From positions 1 to 45,136 of the forward strand of contig JAEUII010000343.1 in assembly GCA_016795145.1 (NCBI GenBank): DNA of 45,136 nucleotides, in the 5' to 3' direction. Positions 6,206 to 15,034 of the stretch are shown piece by piece (the stretch's first letter is position 1; each line of letters starts with the position of its first letter). Source of the stretch: Planctomycetaceae bacterium (lineage in GTDB: Bacteria > Planctomycetota > Planctomycetia > Planctomycetales > Planctomycetaceae). A program made the translations under genes and the position numbers. A model generated the notes under the pieces. That model worked only from the letters and a program-made list of their open reading frames with translations. It did no database searches and was not told the origin of the DNA.

Positions 6206-9096
6206 CTGGACAAGCCCCCACCACTATTCAATGTCGTCGTCTGCCGGGCGTCGTGTTCGCCCTGCTTCTGCTGACAGTGTGTGGCCGCGCGGATCAGGAC
6301 GAAGAAGCCGGTTCTGTAACCACTTTCATCAAGCTTCACAGTTCGGGCCAACATCCCGCAGCAGCTGTATTACTTCAAAAGAACCCTGGCATTCTGCTGG
6401 TGCATGGTGGCGGCAGGATTGAACAGCTTCTGGCTGAGAGTCGTGATCCACAACAAACCGTTCGACAGATTATCGCTGCAATGGATTTCGCCGTTCAGCA
6501 GATAGGCGAAGATGCCTCCGAGGCAAATGGGTTTCGTGCCGTGCGCGAACTCCTGTCTGGCCGACTGGCCTTTCGTCAGGAGCAAAAGGAGTTGGCAATC
6601 CAGCACCTTGATGAAGCCCTGAGGCTGACGGAGAATTCATTGTATGAAGTCTCGGATATCCGGGCTCGGGCATTTCTTTCCAGAGCACGTGCTGCGAGCA
6701 GTGCTTCAAGCAAACGAACGTATGCTGAGTTGGGTTTGGAAGTCTCAGGAAAATTAAGAGACCCTGATGCCGAATTGCATTTCGATCTTCAGCGAGTTCG
6801 ATCCGCTGCCTATTTTGCGCTCGGCGATTTCAGTGAATCACGGCGCGTACTGGAAGATGGACTGGCGACCATTCAGGCAGCGAATTCATCGGATCCGTTC
6901 AACGAGGCGATCTGCAAGTTTGAACTTGCGAGGATTGCCTTCAGGCTTCGGCAGCTGAAGAGGTCTCGCGCCCTGGCAACAAATGCCATGACGGTAGCGA
7001 GGATCCTCGGAACTGACCAGGGCGAGATAGAAGCAGGGACTCTACTGGCTCAGGTTGAAACTGAATCGGGGAATTATGAAGAAGCCGCGCGACTATATCG
7101 ACGAGTCATCAGCGTAGCACAGAAAACCCTCGACGCGCGTTTTCGATCGTCGGTACCGCAATTGCAAATTGAACTCGGCAAAGTGTTGATCCTGCAGAAG
7201 GAGACAACGCCGGCAACAGGAATCCTGCAGTCTGCGATTCACGAACTGGAGAATCGAAACTCCGCAGACGCCAACAGTTTCAAACTTGCGCGTTACTATC
7301 TTTTGTGCACGCAAAGCAACACTTGCGATCAGCTGTTCTTTGAGAAGCTTCGCGACATCTTCGACGATTCCGCGGAAGGAGATGAGAAGCAACCGTTCGT
7401 TCGCTTCGCCAACCATATCATCGCCGACGCGGCTGTCATTGCTCTGGTGCCCGGCAGCCATAATTTCGCACTGGACAGTCTTAAGAGGGCGACCGACTGG
7501 GCGACACTTGAGTCGGATGCGTTAAGCGACAGCGAGCTGCTGTATTTCAGCAAGATCAATCAGAACGCCCGGAATCGTGTGCTGTTCACACTTCCCGATG
7601 ATCCTCAACTCAGACTTAATGCGCTGGAGTCAGTACTTCTGTCCGAGAGTCTTGGTTCGCGGATGCTCAAGATTCGGCGGAGCCACAGAAAATCTCTGCC
7701 CGAGAAGGAGTTTGTCGATTACCGAGATCTCCTTCGGCAGCGGTCGTTGCTGCAGAAAAATGTGACACCTGCAAGTTCCGTTGATCAGGTTGCGGCAGAA
7801 GAGCTGAACATGCGCATCAATCAGATGGAGAGACAGTTCGCAGCGCCCCTTGACAGGACTCAGGACAATCAACCAGTTCAGGAGATCTTCAGGGCGATGC
7901 CGGAGGATTCCTGCTTTCTGTATGTGACCTCCTGCGAGCTCGATCCCGATATGGTTCTTCCGCCAGGCAGCACACCGACGCCCACGATATTTTGTGCGAT
8001 CGCGGTTTTTCCGTTTGAGGATGGGATCCGCACAGAGGTGCTCCGATTCCAGTGCTCCAACGAGCTTCAAACCAGTCTGGAGAATCCGGTTGACAGCTCT
8101 TTCCGCATAGTTTGGCGCGGGCTTCGAAGAAAAGCGAAAGCCGAAACGACCGCGACGGCGAGCGACCATCCTGTTGACGAGCGTCAACTCTGGGAGAAGC
8201 TGTGGCCTTTGGTAAAAGGTCATCAGAAGGTCTATATCATGCCGCGCGGCATCGCGGCCGGAATTGCCTGGAACAGTCTTTATCGGCGCACAGAGACTGG
8301 CATCCACTGGGCATCAGAAGACAGCCAGTTTCTGCTGATCAACGACATTCAGGAACTTGGACACATCCCGCGAAGTGCGCCCCAGGTTTCTTCTGACAAT
8401 TCAAACAAGGGACTGCTCACACTGAGCTATGCGAGTTTTGGATCGGAAACGAACTGGCCGCGACTTCCTGGCTCGCTGGCAGAGAGCGAGAGCCTTGCAG
8501 AGTCATGGAAGCGACATTTCGGTACGCCCGTTTTGCAAGTCACAGAAGATGCAGCGTCGGCAAAGCGACTACTTGCTGAGATACCCAACTATTCTGTCGT
8601 CCACCTGGCGACCCATTTCGATGTGGATCTTGAGAGTCTCGAAGAAAGCGGCTGGGGAACAGACAGTCCATTCCAGGGTCCTCGGATGATCCTTGCACCA
8701 GATTCCACAGAGTCTGGTCAGGCATCGAAACTGTCTGCTGTCGAACTGCTGTCACTTCCCGATCTTGAAACCAGGCTGCTGATACTGTCCGGATGCCAGT
8801 CCCTCAATGGACAGAACTGTCCGGGCGAGGGCTTCCTCGGAGTTCAGCGCACGTTTGATGTGCTGGGCGTTCGGCAAATTCTAAGCAGTTATTGGAATGT
8901 AGAAGACGAAGCAGCCCGGAAACTCGTGTCGAACTTCTTTGAACACTATTGCAGCAACGGAGGTGACGCCGCTTCGGCACTCCAAAAGGCTCAGACAGAA
9001 CTACTAAGATCTGAAGCATCACCCGAAGTCGCAGCCAGACGCTATGGTGGCTGGATCGTGAGTGGCATTGGCGAGTCGATGCGTTCGCTGCCGTAG
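6202..9096 (+). CDS. Secreted TPR-CHAT (caspase-HetF-associated) protease-like protein
   Basis: Its ATG overlaps the kinase stop in ATGA, so translation is coupled. The 964-residue product starts with a likely signal peptide (LPGVVFALLLLTVCGRADQD). About residues 60-420 are helical TPR-type repeats, and the C-terminal ~300 residues are a CHAT domain. The family's catalytic pair is intact: His805 in VVHLATHFDV and Cys865 in LLILSGCQSL. The downstream GEGFLGVQRTFDVLGVRQIL and the closing YGGWIVSGIG are also typical. CHAT proteins are caspase-like peptidases, several acting in bacterial cell-death or defence pathways with TPR parts sensing partners. With an export signal, this one would act outside the cytoplasm, on the same side as the kinase tail. 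Target and activation are unknown. Confidence 0.87.
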   Translation: MTGQAPTTIQCRRLPGVVFALLLLTVCGRADQDEEAGSVTTFIKLHSSGQHPAAAVLLQKNPGILLVHGGGRIEQLLAESRDPQQTVRQIIAAMDFAVQQIGEDASEANGFRAVRELLSGRLAFRQEQKELAIQHLDEALRLTENSLYEVSDIRARAFLSRARAASSASSKRTYAELGLEVSGKLRDPDAELHFDLQRVRSAAYFALGDFSESRRVLEDGLATIQAANSSDPFNEAICKFELARIAFRLRQLKRSRALATNAMTVARILGTDQGEIEAGTLLAQVETESGNYEEAARLYRRVISVAQKTLDARFRSSVPQLQIELGKVLILQKETTPATGILQSAIHELENRNSADANSFKLARYYLLCTQSNTCDQLFFEKLRDIFDDSAEGDEKQPFVRFANHIIADAAVIALVPGSHNFALDSLKRATDWATLESDALSDSELLYFSKINQNARNRVLFTLPDDPQLRLNALESVLLSESLGSRMLKIRRSHRKSLPEKEFVDYRDLLRQRSLLQKNVTPASSVDQVAAEELNMRINQMERQFAAPLDRTQDNQPVQEIFRAMPEDSCFLYVTSCELDPDMVLPPGSTPTPTIFCAIAVFPFEDGIRTEVLRFQCSNELQTSLENPVDSSFRIVWRGLRRKAKAETTATASDHPVDERQLWEKLWPLVKGHQKVYIMPRGIAAGIAWNSLYRRTETGIHWASEDSQFLLINDIQELGHIPRSAPQVSSDNSNKGLLTLSYASFGSETNWPRLPGSLAESESLAESWKRHFGTPVLQVTEDAASAKRLLAEIPNYSVVHLATHFDVDLESLEESGWGTDSPFQGPRMILAPDSTESGQASKLSAVELLSLPDLETRLLILSGCQSLNGQNCPGEGFLGVQRTFDVLGVRQILSSYWNVEDEAARKLVSNFFEHYCSNGGDAASALQKAQTELLRSEASPEVAARRYGGWIVSGIGESMRSLP

Positions 9097-9360
9097 TCGC
9101 ACAATATGAGCAGCCCTTGGGGATCAAGAGACTCCACTGGAACACAAAATCATGTCCCTCCCACACACTTCGCGCCTGAGCGCCTCTGCGAGAACCAGGT
9201 GTTGGGACCGAAAGAAGCAAAAGAAGCAACGACGGTACATGGCCATTATGCACTCGGGCACAGATGCAGGAGCTTTATCGCAACCCACAGTGCCATAAGT
9301 CTTTACGCTGCAGGATCAAGGTGGCTGGCACCGTTCTCGATGACTGGCACCGTTCTCGCT

Positions 9361-9572
9361 GCCGCCGTTTCACGGCTTTGGATGGGTGTGATTAGCCCAC
9401 CCCAGGCTGACGCCTGGGGCTATTTGCTGCTGCCTCGTCGAGGCACAGACAAACACGATCTTCGGCGAGCCCACGGCATCAGACGTGCGGGTGCATCCCG
9501 CCCGGCGTTTCGGCGAGCGCCTCAGGCTCAAGACCGTAACGAATCAAGGTGGATGGCACCGTCTGCTTGTCA
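9361..9572 (+). repeat. Long direct repeat, copy 1
   Basis: Begins GCCGCCGTTTCACGGCTTTG and runs ~210 bp, ending with the GGTGGATGGCACCG motif. It contains a perfect 8-bp hairpin CCCCAGGC-TGAC-GCCTGGGG. Copy 2 lies 246 bp downstream with only a few substitutions. Confidence 0.9.
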
Positions 9573-9606
9573 CCGTCTGCTTGTCTTCAGGTGGATGGCA
9601 CCGTCT

Positions 9607-9818
9607 GCCGCCGTTTCACGGCTTTGGATGGGTGTGATTAGCCCACCCCAGGCTGACGCCTGGGGCTATTTGCTGCTGCCTCGTCGAGGCACAGACAAAC
9701 ACAATCTTCGGCGAGCCCGCGGCGTCAGACGTGCGGGTGCATCCCGCCCGGCATTTCGGCTAGCGCCTCAGGCTCAAGACCGTAACGAATCAAGGGGGAT
9801 GGCACCGTCTGGCACCGT
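9607..9818 (+). repeat. Long direct repeat, copy 2
   Basis: Matches copy 1 at an offset of 246 bp, including the CCCCAGGC-TGAC-GCCTGGGG hairpin. Differences are scattered single bases (for example cgatctt to caatctt and ggcgag to ggctag). Confidence 0.9.
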
Positions 9819-9852
9819 CTGCTGTGTTGTCTGCTGTGTTTTGATCCAGTGC

Positions 9853-9893
9853 GGGGTTTCGGCTAGCGCCTCAGGCTCAGGCTCAGGCTCAGG
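9853..9893 (+). repeat. Partial repeat unit with TCAGGC hexamer expansion
   Basis: Carries TTTCGGCTAGCGCCTCAGGC, the end segment of the long repeat, then expands into almost four TCAGGC units (9871-9893). A related fragment is at 10647-10670. Confidence 0.75.
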
Positions 9894-10054
9894 AGGGTAC
9901 GGCGCACACATTCGAGGGAAGCGATCGCAATGCGAGAGCGGTATGCCTCTTGACGAGATTCTCGGGAATTGTCAGAACTCCGTTCTCGGCACGCTCACCT
10001 AAGGAGTCCACATTTGCTCACATTGGTGTTGCTGCGAGCCTAAAGGTCAGCGAT

Positions 10055-10573
10055 ATGTGCATCCGGTTCATATGGACCACAATTCTGTTGACGATGGTCA
10101 GTGTGATTCCGGGTTGCGGTCTGTTGATCAGTCAGAGCGGGATTGGGCCAGGGGCTCCGGAAAGCCGAGAGCTGGTTCACAGGCAATTTGGGCGGCCGAA
10201 CAGGACGTCGACCACCACACTTCATCACCGTCTGACCGGAGAAACTCGCGAGTTTGAGGTGGAACACTATCATGTGCATCGAAAGTTCCGTCCTCGCTAT
10301 GCTCCCGGCTTCTATCCAATCCTGTTGGATCCCCTGCTGGTTCCGGTCGCCATTGCCAATGCAGGCCGAGAAATAGCAAAGGGACATGAGCTGGAATTTG
10401 TCTATGACGACAAAGGAAGGACCATCGGGGCTCGATATCCCTGCAGCATCGGTGTGGGGTCTCCTCGAAGCCCGAAGACTCCAGAGTATCGTGACGACTG
10501 GAGCGGTTCGACGAATCAGGACGAGCCGAAGAGATTGGGCCAAATGTTGTCTGTCTTTGCGAGAACCGACTGA
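10055..10573 (+). CDS. Small predicted lipoprotein of unknown function
   Basis: The chosen start is ATG 10055, preceded by AAAGGT about 8 nt upstream. It opens a lipoprotein-type signal (MCIRFIWTTILLTMVSVIPG) with the lipid-accepting Cys next. The frame extends back to 9950 but that part reads repeat sequence. The mature ~150-residue protein has LVHRQFGRPN near its start and a hydrophobic segment PGFYPILLDPLLVPVAIANA. A short ELEFVYDDKGRTIGARY stretch looks like a beta-hairpin. The early LxxxFGxPxxT pattern is reminiscent of small outer-membrane assembly lipoproteins (SmpA/OmlA-like), but the match is too short to assign. It is flanked by repeats on both sides. Function unknown. Confidence 0.6.
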   Translation: MCIRFIWTTILLTMVSVIPGCGLLISQSGIGPGAPESRELVHRQFGRPNRTSTTTLHHRLTGETREFEVEHYHVHRKFRPRYAPGFYPILLDPLLVPVAIANAGREIAKGHELEFVYDDKGRTIGARYPCSIGVGSPRSPKTPEYRDDWSGSTNQDEPKRLGQMLSVFARTD

Positions 10574-10646
10574 CAAGCCATGAAACCTTGAGGACTTGCT
10601 GGGGCAGGGGAGTTGGAGGTTGCCGTGGTGTGATTCTGTGCGGGGG

Positions 10647-10670
10647 TTCGGCTAGCGCCTCAGGCTCAGG
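10647..10670 (+). repeat. Short copy of the TTCGGCTAGCGCCTCAGGCTC repeat end
   Basis: The segment TTCGGCTAGCGCCTCAGGC is shared with 9853-9893 and with copy 2 of the long repeat, here between the lipoprotein gene and the YHS-like gene. Confidence 0.7.
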
Positions 10671-10692
10671 GTGGGGCGGCGGTCGAGGCGCC

Positions 10693-10722
10693 TTGACATT
10701 TGAGTGTGATTTCCGGTTCAAT
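10693..10722 (+). promoter_or_regulatory. Promoter for the YHS-like protein gene
   Basis: A perfect TTGACA (10693-10698) is followed after 18 bp by TTCAAT (10717-10722, 4 of 6 consensus bases). The implied start site is ~10729, leaving an ~80-nt leader before the ATG at 10810. Confidence 0.45.
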
Positions 10723-10809
10723 GTCGTTGTGGACGGCGTTGGTCAGTGCGGTTGGGAAGCTGGCGGCGTCGAGAATTTCCCCTCACTCACGTTCCCAGGA
10801 GTATTTGTT

Positions 10810-11340
10810 ATGCAGCGATTGTGGACCCTGTCCCTGCTGTTGAGCCTGGCGATTGTTCTGCCAGGTTCAGTCGCAGATGAGAAGAAGACAGAAGCACCAG
10901 CCGGTGAAAAAGGAAAGCGTGAATTCAAGGCGACTTGCCCAGTCTCCGGTTCGGACGCCAAGCGAGAACAGGCTGTCGACTACAAGGAAAAGAAGGTCTT
11001 CTTCTGCTGCGAAAAGTGCAAGGCAGCGTTCGAAGCCGACAAGGCTAAGTACGCAACGAAGGCCAACCTCCAGCTCGCTCAGACTCGACAGTACGTTCAG
11101 ACAGCCTGCCCGCTTTCAGGCGGCAAGGTCAACAAGGAACAGACATCCGAAGTTAGCGGCGTGAAGGTGCAGTTCTGCTGCGAAAAGTGCAAGGGAGCGA
11201 TCGACTCCGCAACTGACGACGACAAACTGGCAAAGGTCTTTGCTGACGATGTGTTCGCAAAGTCCTACGAAGCTCGCAAGCGCGACCCGAACAAGAAAAA
11301 GGGCGGCAGCGAAAAGGCCGAAGCGACTGAAAGCAAGTAG
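10810..11340 (+). CDS. Secreted protein with two YHS/TRASH-like metal-binding repeats
   Basis: The start is ATG 10810, with GGAG ~10 nt upstream and a signal peptide right after it (MQRLWTLSLLLSLAIVLPGS, likely cut near residue 22). The longer upstream frame is repeat-derived. The mature protein has two similar modules of ~55 residues. The first has Cys43 (TCPVSG) and FFCCEKC (66-70); the second has Cys100 (ACPLSG) and QFCCEKC (122-127). The C-P-x-SG ... F-CC-x2-C arrangement is that of YHS/TRASH-like metal-binding domains, so a periplasmic heavy-metal (copper-type) binding or sensing role is likely. The tail is Lys/Glu-rich. A strong terminator follows, so it is probably transcribed alone. 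Confidence 0.75.
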   Translation: MQRLWTLSLLLSLAIVLPGSVADEKKTEAPAGEKGKREFKATCPVSGSDAKREQAVDYKEKKVFFCCEKCKAAFEADKAKYATKANLQLAQTRQYVQTACPLSGGKVNKEQTSEVSGVKVQFCCEKCKGAIDSATDDDKLAKVFADDVFAKSYEARKRDPNKKKGGSEKAEATESK

Positions 11341-11381
11341 TCCGCAACGTAACAGCTCAAGTGTTCAATGACACAGACAGG

Positions 11382-11417
11382 AAAGGCAACCAGGCTTAGG
11401 TTTGGTTGCCTTTCTTT
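11382..11417 (+). terminator. Rho-independent terminator after the YHS-like gene
   Basis: AAAGGCAACCA (11382-11392) pairs perfectly with TGGTTGCCTTT (11403-11413) across a 10-nt loop, followed by CTTT. It sits between two convergent genes. Confidence 0.85.
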
Positions 11418-11425
11418 ATGCGCGG

Positions 11426-12583
11426 TTACTGAGCATTGGAACGGCTGCCGTTGGGCGAACCAACAATGGGAGTGTCGGCTGGCAGCGGTCGTGCGGCGAC
11501 TCGCAGTTGTAGGCCGTGCGCCACTTCGCGCAGTTGTGTGAACTCGCGGAACGAATCCTCATAGATCCAGATCGTCACGACAGAATCCGGCTGCCGCGTT
11601 TCCAGACTGTTTCGGAAACGTGATCCCGGTCGAACGGCCTCTTCCACGCTTTCCTCAACCAGAGACACATCCGGCACGATTTCCCAGCGGGACACATTCA
11701 CACGCGTTCTGCCGTCGCCGTTTTGGAGAGCTTCCAAAGTTGACGGTCCTTCTTTCTCGACCGTGTAGTTCATCGTGTAGCCGTTGACCGGACCGACGGT
11801 CCCTTCAAACTGATTGAATCGCATGATCGCCGCACGCTTCGAAAGTACCTGCGCCTTGAGTCGCTCGAGCAGATCCTCCAGCGGGATCAGGCTGACCTTC
11901 CCCTTCGAAACACGGTAATGCTGTTCATCCGCCTCTGCCGGGCGAGTTACCGGGGACAGACGATGCTGCAGTCGATCTCGCGGGATCGACTTCTGTTCGG
12001 TCACCTTCAGAACTTCTTCCAGCTTCTGAGTTTCAACGACTGCTGTCCTGAGTTTTCCGGCCAGATCTTTTTCCTGCTCGGACGCGCGAGTCAGCGTTTC
12101 GGCGAGGCTGCTGGTCTGTTGTCCGGTCTGTTCAATCGCTTTTTCCAGTGACGCGATGCGAGCCGAGATGGAGGCATGATCTTTCTCCAGCCGAGTCTTC
12201 TGGCGAGTCGAATGCTGGGCTTTATCCTGAGAATTCTGCAGGGCTGTTTTGGCGTCCTTTAGTCTTGATTCCAGCTCCGCTTTCGTCAGATCAGCTTTCG
12301 CTGCCTGACCTTCAAGATCTGCTGTGTCGTGCTGAAGCCCTTGAAGCTGAGTTCGCAGTGATTCTTTGGTGCTGGAGGCTGCATCGAATTCTGCCAACAG
12401 CGTAGAACGCTGTTTTGCGATCTCTGTGAATTCACTTTCCGCGACCGCAGAGCGCGGCTGGCGTTCCAACTGGACGGCAACGATCACAATCAGAATGATC
12501 AAAATGCCGACGATGTTACACACAACGTCGAGGAAGGAGTCGGAACCAAATTCCAGTTCCGGTCGCTGACTGCGGCGGCTCAT
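11426..12583 (-). CDS. Single-span coiled-coil protein, ExbD/TolR-like N-terminus (third gene of the triad)
   Basis: 385 residues. The N-terminus FGSDSFLDVVCNIVGILIIL gives one membrane span (~19-40) shaped like ExbD/TolR, with Asp19 where those proteins keep their proton-relay aspartate. Residues ~50-200 are a strongly charged heptad-rich coiled coil. The C-terminal ~150 residues are folded (VSKGKVSLIPLEDLLERL, RWEIVPDVSL, DSVVTIWIYEDSFREF) but match no family I recognise; no OmpA-like peptidoglycan motif is seen. Its ATG overlaps the stop of the 782-residue protein (ATGA, 12580-12583), so the two are made together, downstream of an ExbB-like gene. Inferred role: stator-like partner of that channel protein. 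Length far exceeds ordinary ExbD (~140). Confidence 0.7.
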   Translation of the reverse strand: MSRRSQRPELEFGSDSFLDVVCNIVGILIILIVIVAVQLERQPRSAVAESEFTEIAKQRSTLLAEFDAASSTKESLRTQLQGLQHDTADLEGQAAKADLTKAELESRLKDAKTALQNSQDKAQHSTRQKTRLEKDHASISARIASLEKAIEQTGQQTSSLAETLTRASEQEKDLAGKLRTAVVETQKLEEVLKVTEQKSIPRDRLQHRLSPVTRPAEADEQHYRVSKGKVSLIPLEDLLERLKAQVLSKRAAIMRFNQFEGTVGPVNGYTMNYTVEKEGPSTLEALQNGDGRTRVNVSRWEIVPDVSLVEESVEEAVRPGSRFRNSLETRQPDSVVTIWIYEDSFREFTQLREVAHGLQLRVAARPLPADTPIVGSPNGSRSNAQ

Positions 12584-14928
12584 CGGACAGCCTCCTGTTC
12601 AGGAAGTTCCGCATAGCCCGACGTGTTCGTGTTTGAATTCACGATGTAGGGAGTCACTTCATAGAACGTGGCGGTTCGAATACCGATGTTCCGCAGATTT
12701 CGAGCAAGCGGTACTCGCCATTTTTCCCCGCCAGGGCTGACGATGAATTTAACCACCGGCATCATCGGCTCCATTGGGCGACGCTTGGCATCTTCAACTT
12801 CGGTGTTGATTCCCTTCAGCAGACTGGCCAGCACCTGATCCATGTTGTCTTCCGTGACCGGCACTGCTGACTGCTGAGCCACGGTCATGTAGCCCTCATC
12901 CAGAAAGACGACGATGCCGACGGGCGTCGAGAGGCTGGAACTTTTTGAGCCAGCGGAATTCAATCGCTTCAGGAGTTCCGGATCGATCTTGCTGAGGTCA
13001 GGATTTCCCTGAGCGCCACTGCCTTCGCCGGCAAACAACAGGCTTCCACCGTTCTTGCTGGCCTGCTGGCTTTGTGAAGACTGCCCAGGAACTGAGCCAC
13101 TGTTCGCAGCAGTTTGAGTCGAGGAGTTATTCTTTGAGCGATACCAGTCGAGTGGTTCAACAACAGAATCTGACTTCGATGCGGTTGCTGGGTTCGCTGC
13201 GCTAGGTTCCGCAGATCCGGCATATGACGCGTAAGAATCCTGAGAGTTCGAGGTGGTACCGGAAGCTGTTGTTCCGCCGAATGTTCCCGCGTCAGCATTT
13301 GTACCGTTTGCCGAAGAGCTGCCGCCTGGACGCCCGCTGAGTCCGCTGGTGGAACCTGGGCCGATGAGCTTTGAACCATGCAGGCTTCCATCTCCGCCAA
13401 AGATGGCTTCAGAGAATCGCCGTTCTTCTGGTGACCGGAAACCCGCACCAGCGGCTCCCGCAGGCTCCTGCGACGGGGTAGCCGCAATGACGGATTGCGA
13501 CGCCGCTGACTGCGCACCACCCGGCGGCCCAGCCTTTCCTGAAGTATCGCCCAACTGACCCAGCTGAGGCTGTTGTGAGTTTTCCTGAGCGGCCTGCGCG
13601 AGTGCTCTCTGCCGAGCGTACGTGGCTGCAAACTCCTCCGCCATTCGTTCCGCATCCTCGGCGCTCAGACGTCCCACCGGAGCGCCTTTGGTTCGAGCGG
13701 CCGCGCGGTTTTCGAAGAACGTCGACGGAGGTGCAACGCCTCCCGCGTAGTAACGACCTTCAAGACGGCGACGAGTCTGAGGTTCCTCTTCGACGACTCT
13801 GCCATCCGGGCGCACGGCCAATTTTCTGTCCTGAGGCTTCGTGGGCGAATCCCCGGGTGATGCATCGCCGGGAAGCGGACTATTCGGATTGTGCTGCTGA
13901 GCGATCGCCATCAGTTTCGCGTACAGATTTTCTCGCCGCCGGAACGCCTCACCAATCGCGACCTGTACGAGGGGCGGTTCATTCAGATCGGGAGTTCCCG
14001 TTTCGACAACGCGATCCGCTTCCAGCAGTTCGTAGCCATAATGAATCTTCGACTCCACCAGGATTCTCTGTGCCCCATAAAACAACAGGCAGCCATCCGG
14101 TCGCACGAGAAGAAGGACGTAGGGTTCTTCTGAAAGCGAATCGCCCGAGCGGTATTTGTGGATCGCAAGGAGCGCAGACAGCAGAGGATTGTCGCGGACC
14201 GGAAAGCTCTCCATATCGGCCGGCGTGATTCGAATTCCGTTCGGAAGGAACTCAAACCCATTCTTTGTGATATCGATGACGATCGGAACGCGTGACGTTC
14301 CTGTTGCATTAGAAAATTCCAGGAGCGTTTCTGTTCCTGTCGACGCCATGGCCTTTCGCTTCGCCTCATCAACCTGCTTTCGCAAGTTAACAACGGCGGA
14401 TAGTTTTTCGTGAAGCAGCAGTTCGGCTTCCTTGCCTGCGTCTTCGGCCTCTGCCAGCCGCTCTCGTTTTTCCAGAAGGGCTTTTTCTGACTTCGAAAGT
14501 TTGTTGAGAAGCTCTGCCTCTTTGTCCTTCAGTTGAGCCACCGAAGCAGCAAGCTCTTCAGGAGACTGACTGGACGCCGTTGTGGCATCCACCTTTTGTA
14601 GCAAGCCTGTGAGTTCTGACTGCTGTTTTTCAACCTCGGTTTGACGCTCTTCCAGAACGGCCCGCAGTTTTCCATTCGCAGCATTGCGTTCTTCGATCGA
14701 CGAACGAATGGCCTGAATTTCCGCCTGAAGCTGACTTAACTCTGCCGAGCGATCTGGTGGAAGTTCGGCCGCAGAAACGAGTGCCGACTGATCCATTTCC
14801 GCCTGCTGGTCATGGCGGATCTTTCGCGTCATAACCAGCAGCAGAAGAATGAGCGAACCCATCGCGCAGACCAGCACGGCCAGAAAGGGAAACAGCGTGA
14901 TCGAGTTTTGATGCTGTCGCCGGGCCAT
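12580..14928 (-). CDS. Large single-span coiled-coil protein (second gene of the ExbB-like triad)
   Basis: 782 residues. The N-terminus SITLFPFLAVLVCAMGSLIL forms one span (~12-33) that aligns in shape with the downstream protein but lacks an acidic residue in or before it. Residues ~45-190 are coiled coil. A folded region at ~205-330 contains VPIVIDITKNGFEFLPNGIR and YVLLLVRPDGCLLFYGAQ. Residues ~340-640 are Ser/Gly/Gln/Ala-rich and probably disordered. A final domain (~655-775; VGIVVFLDEGYMTVAQQSAV and PVVKFIVSPGGEKWRVPLAR) completes it. It lies 106 bp after the ExbB-like gene and overlaps the next by ATGA. The function is not recognised; the context suggests the large partner of a TolQ/ExbB-type motor, projecting into the periplasm. 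Confidence 0.7.
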   Translation of the reverse strand: MARRQHQNSITLFPFLAVLVCAMGSLILLLLVMTRKIRHDQQAEMDQSALVSAAELPPDRSAELSQLQAEIQAIRSSIEERNAANGKLRAVLEERQTEVEKQQSELTGLLQKVDATTASSQSPEELAASVAQLKDKEAELLNKLSKSEKALLEKRERLAEAEDAGKEAELLLHEKLSAVVNLRKQVDEAKRKAMASTGTETLLEFSNATGTSRVPIVIDITKNGFEFLPNGIRITPADMESFPVRDNPLLSALLAIHKYRSGDSLSEEPYVLLLVRPDGCLLFYGAQRILVESKIHYGYELLEADRVVETGTPDLNEPPLVQVAIGEAFRRRENLYAKLMAIAQQHNPNSPLPGDASPGDSPTKPQDRKLAVRPDGRVVEEEPQTRRRLEGRYYAGGVAPPSTFFENRAAARTKGAPVGRLSAEDAERMAEEFAATYARQRALAQAAQENSQQPQLGQLGDTSGKAGPPGGAQSAASQSVIAATPSQEPAGAAGAGFRSPEERRFSEAIFGGDGSLHGSKLIGPGSTSGLSGRPGGSSSANGTNADAGTFGGTTASGTTSNSQDSYASYAGSAEPSAANPATASKSDSVVEPLDWYRSKNNSSTQTAANSGSVPGQSSQSQQASKNGGSLLFAGEGSGAQGNPDLSKIDPELLKRLNSAGSKSSSLSTPVGIVVFLDEGYMTVAQQSAVPVTEDNMDQVLASLLKGINTEVEDAKRRPMEPMMPVVKFIVSPGGEKWRVPLARNLRNIGIRTATFYEVTPYIVNSNTNTSGYAELPEQEAVR

Positions 14929-15034
14929 GAAAGAAACTGCTGCCTGACTACGTGGTTAAGTATGCTGAAGGGATCGTGGAGTGCAGTTGAAATGTCATCA
15001 ACAAGCGAGTACCGCAATAGAGAACACAGCTTTG

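Larger units (their letters stand above)
9097..10054. other. Repeat-filled non-coding gap
   Basis: 958 bp without a credible gene. An open plus-strand frame at 9106-10002 simply translates the duplicated repeat twice and has no start signal. The gap holds the two long copies (9361-9572 and 9607-9818), several GGTGGATGGCACCG-type motifs (9320, 9548, 9590, 9794) and a TCAGGC hexamer run (9871-9893). Confidence 0.7.

Noticed and set aside
7630..8307. 225-codon minus-strand frame inside the CHAT gene
   Set aside because: Antisense shadow of a clear TPR-CHAT coding region.
9106..10002. 298-codon plus-strand frame
   Set aside because: It translates the duplicated repeat twice, giving the same ~60 residues again, and has no start signal or recognisable domain.
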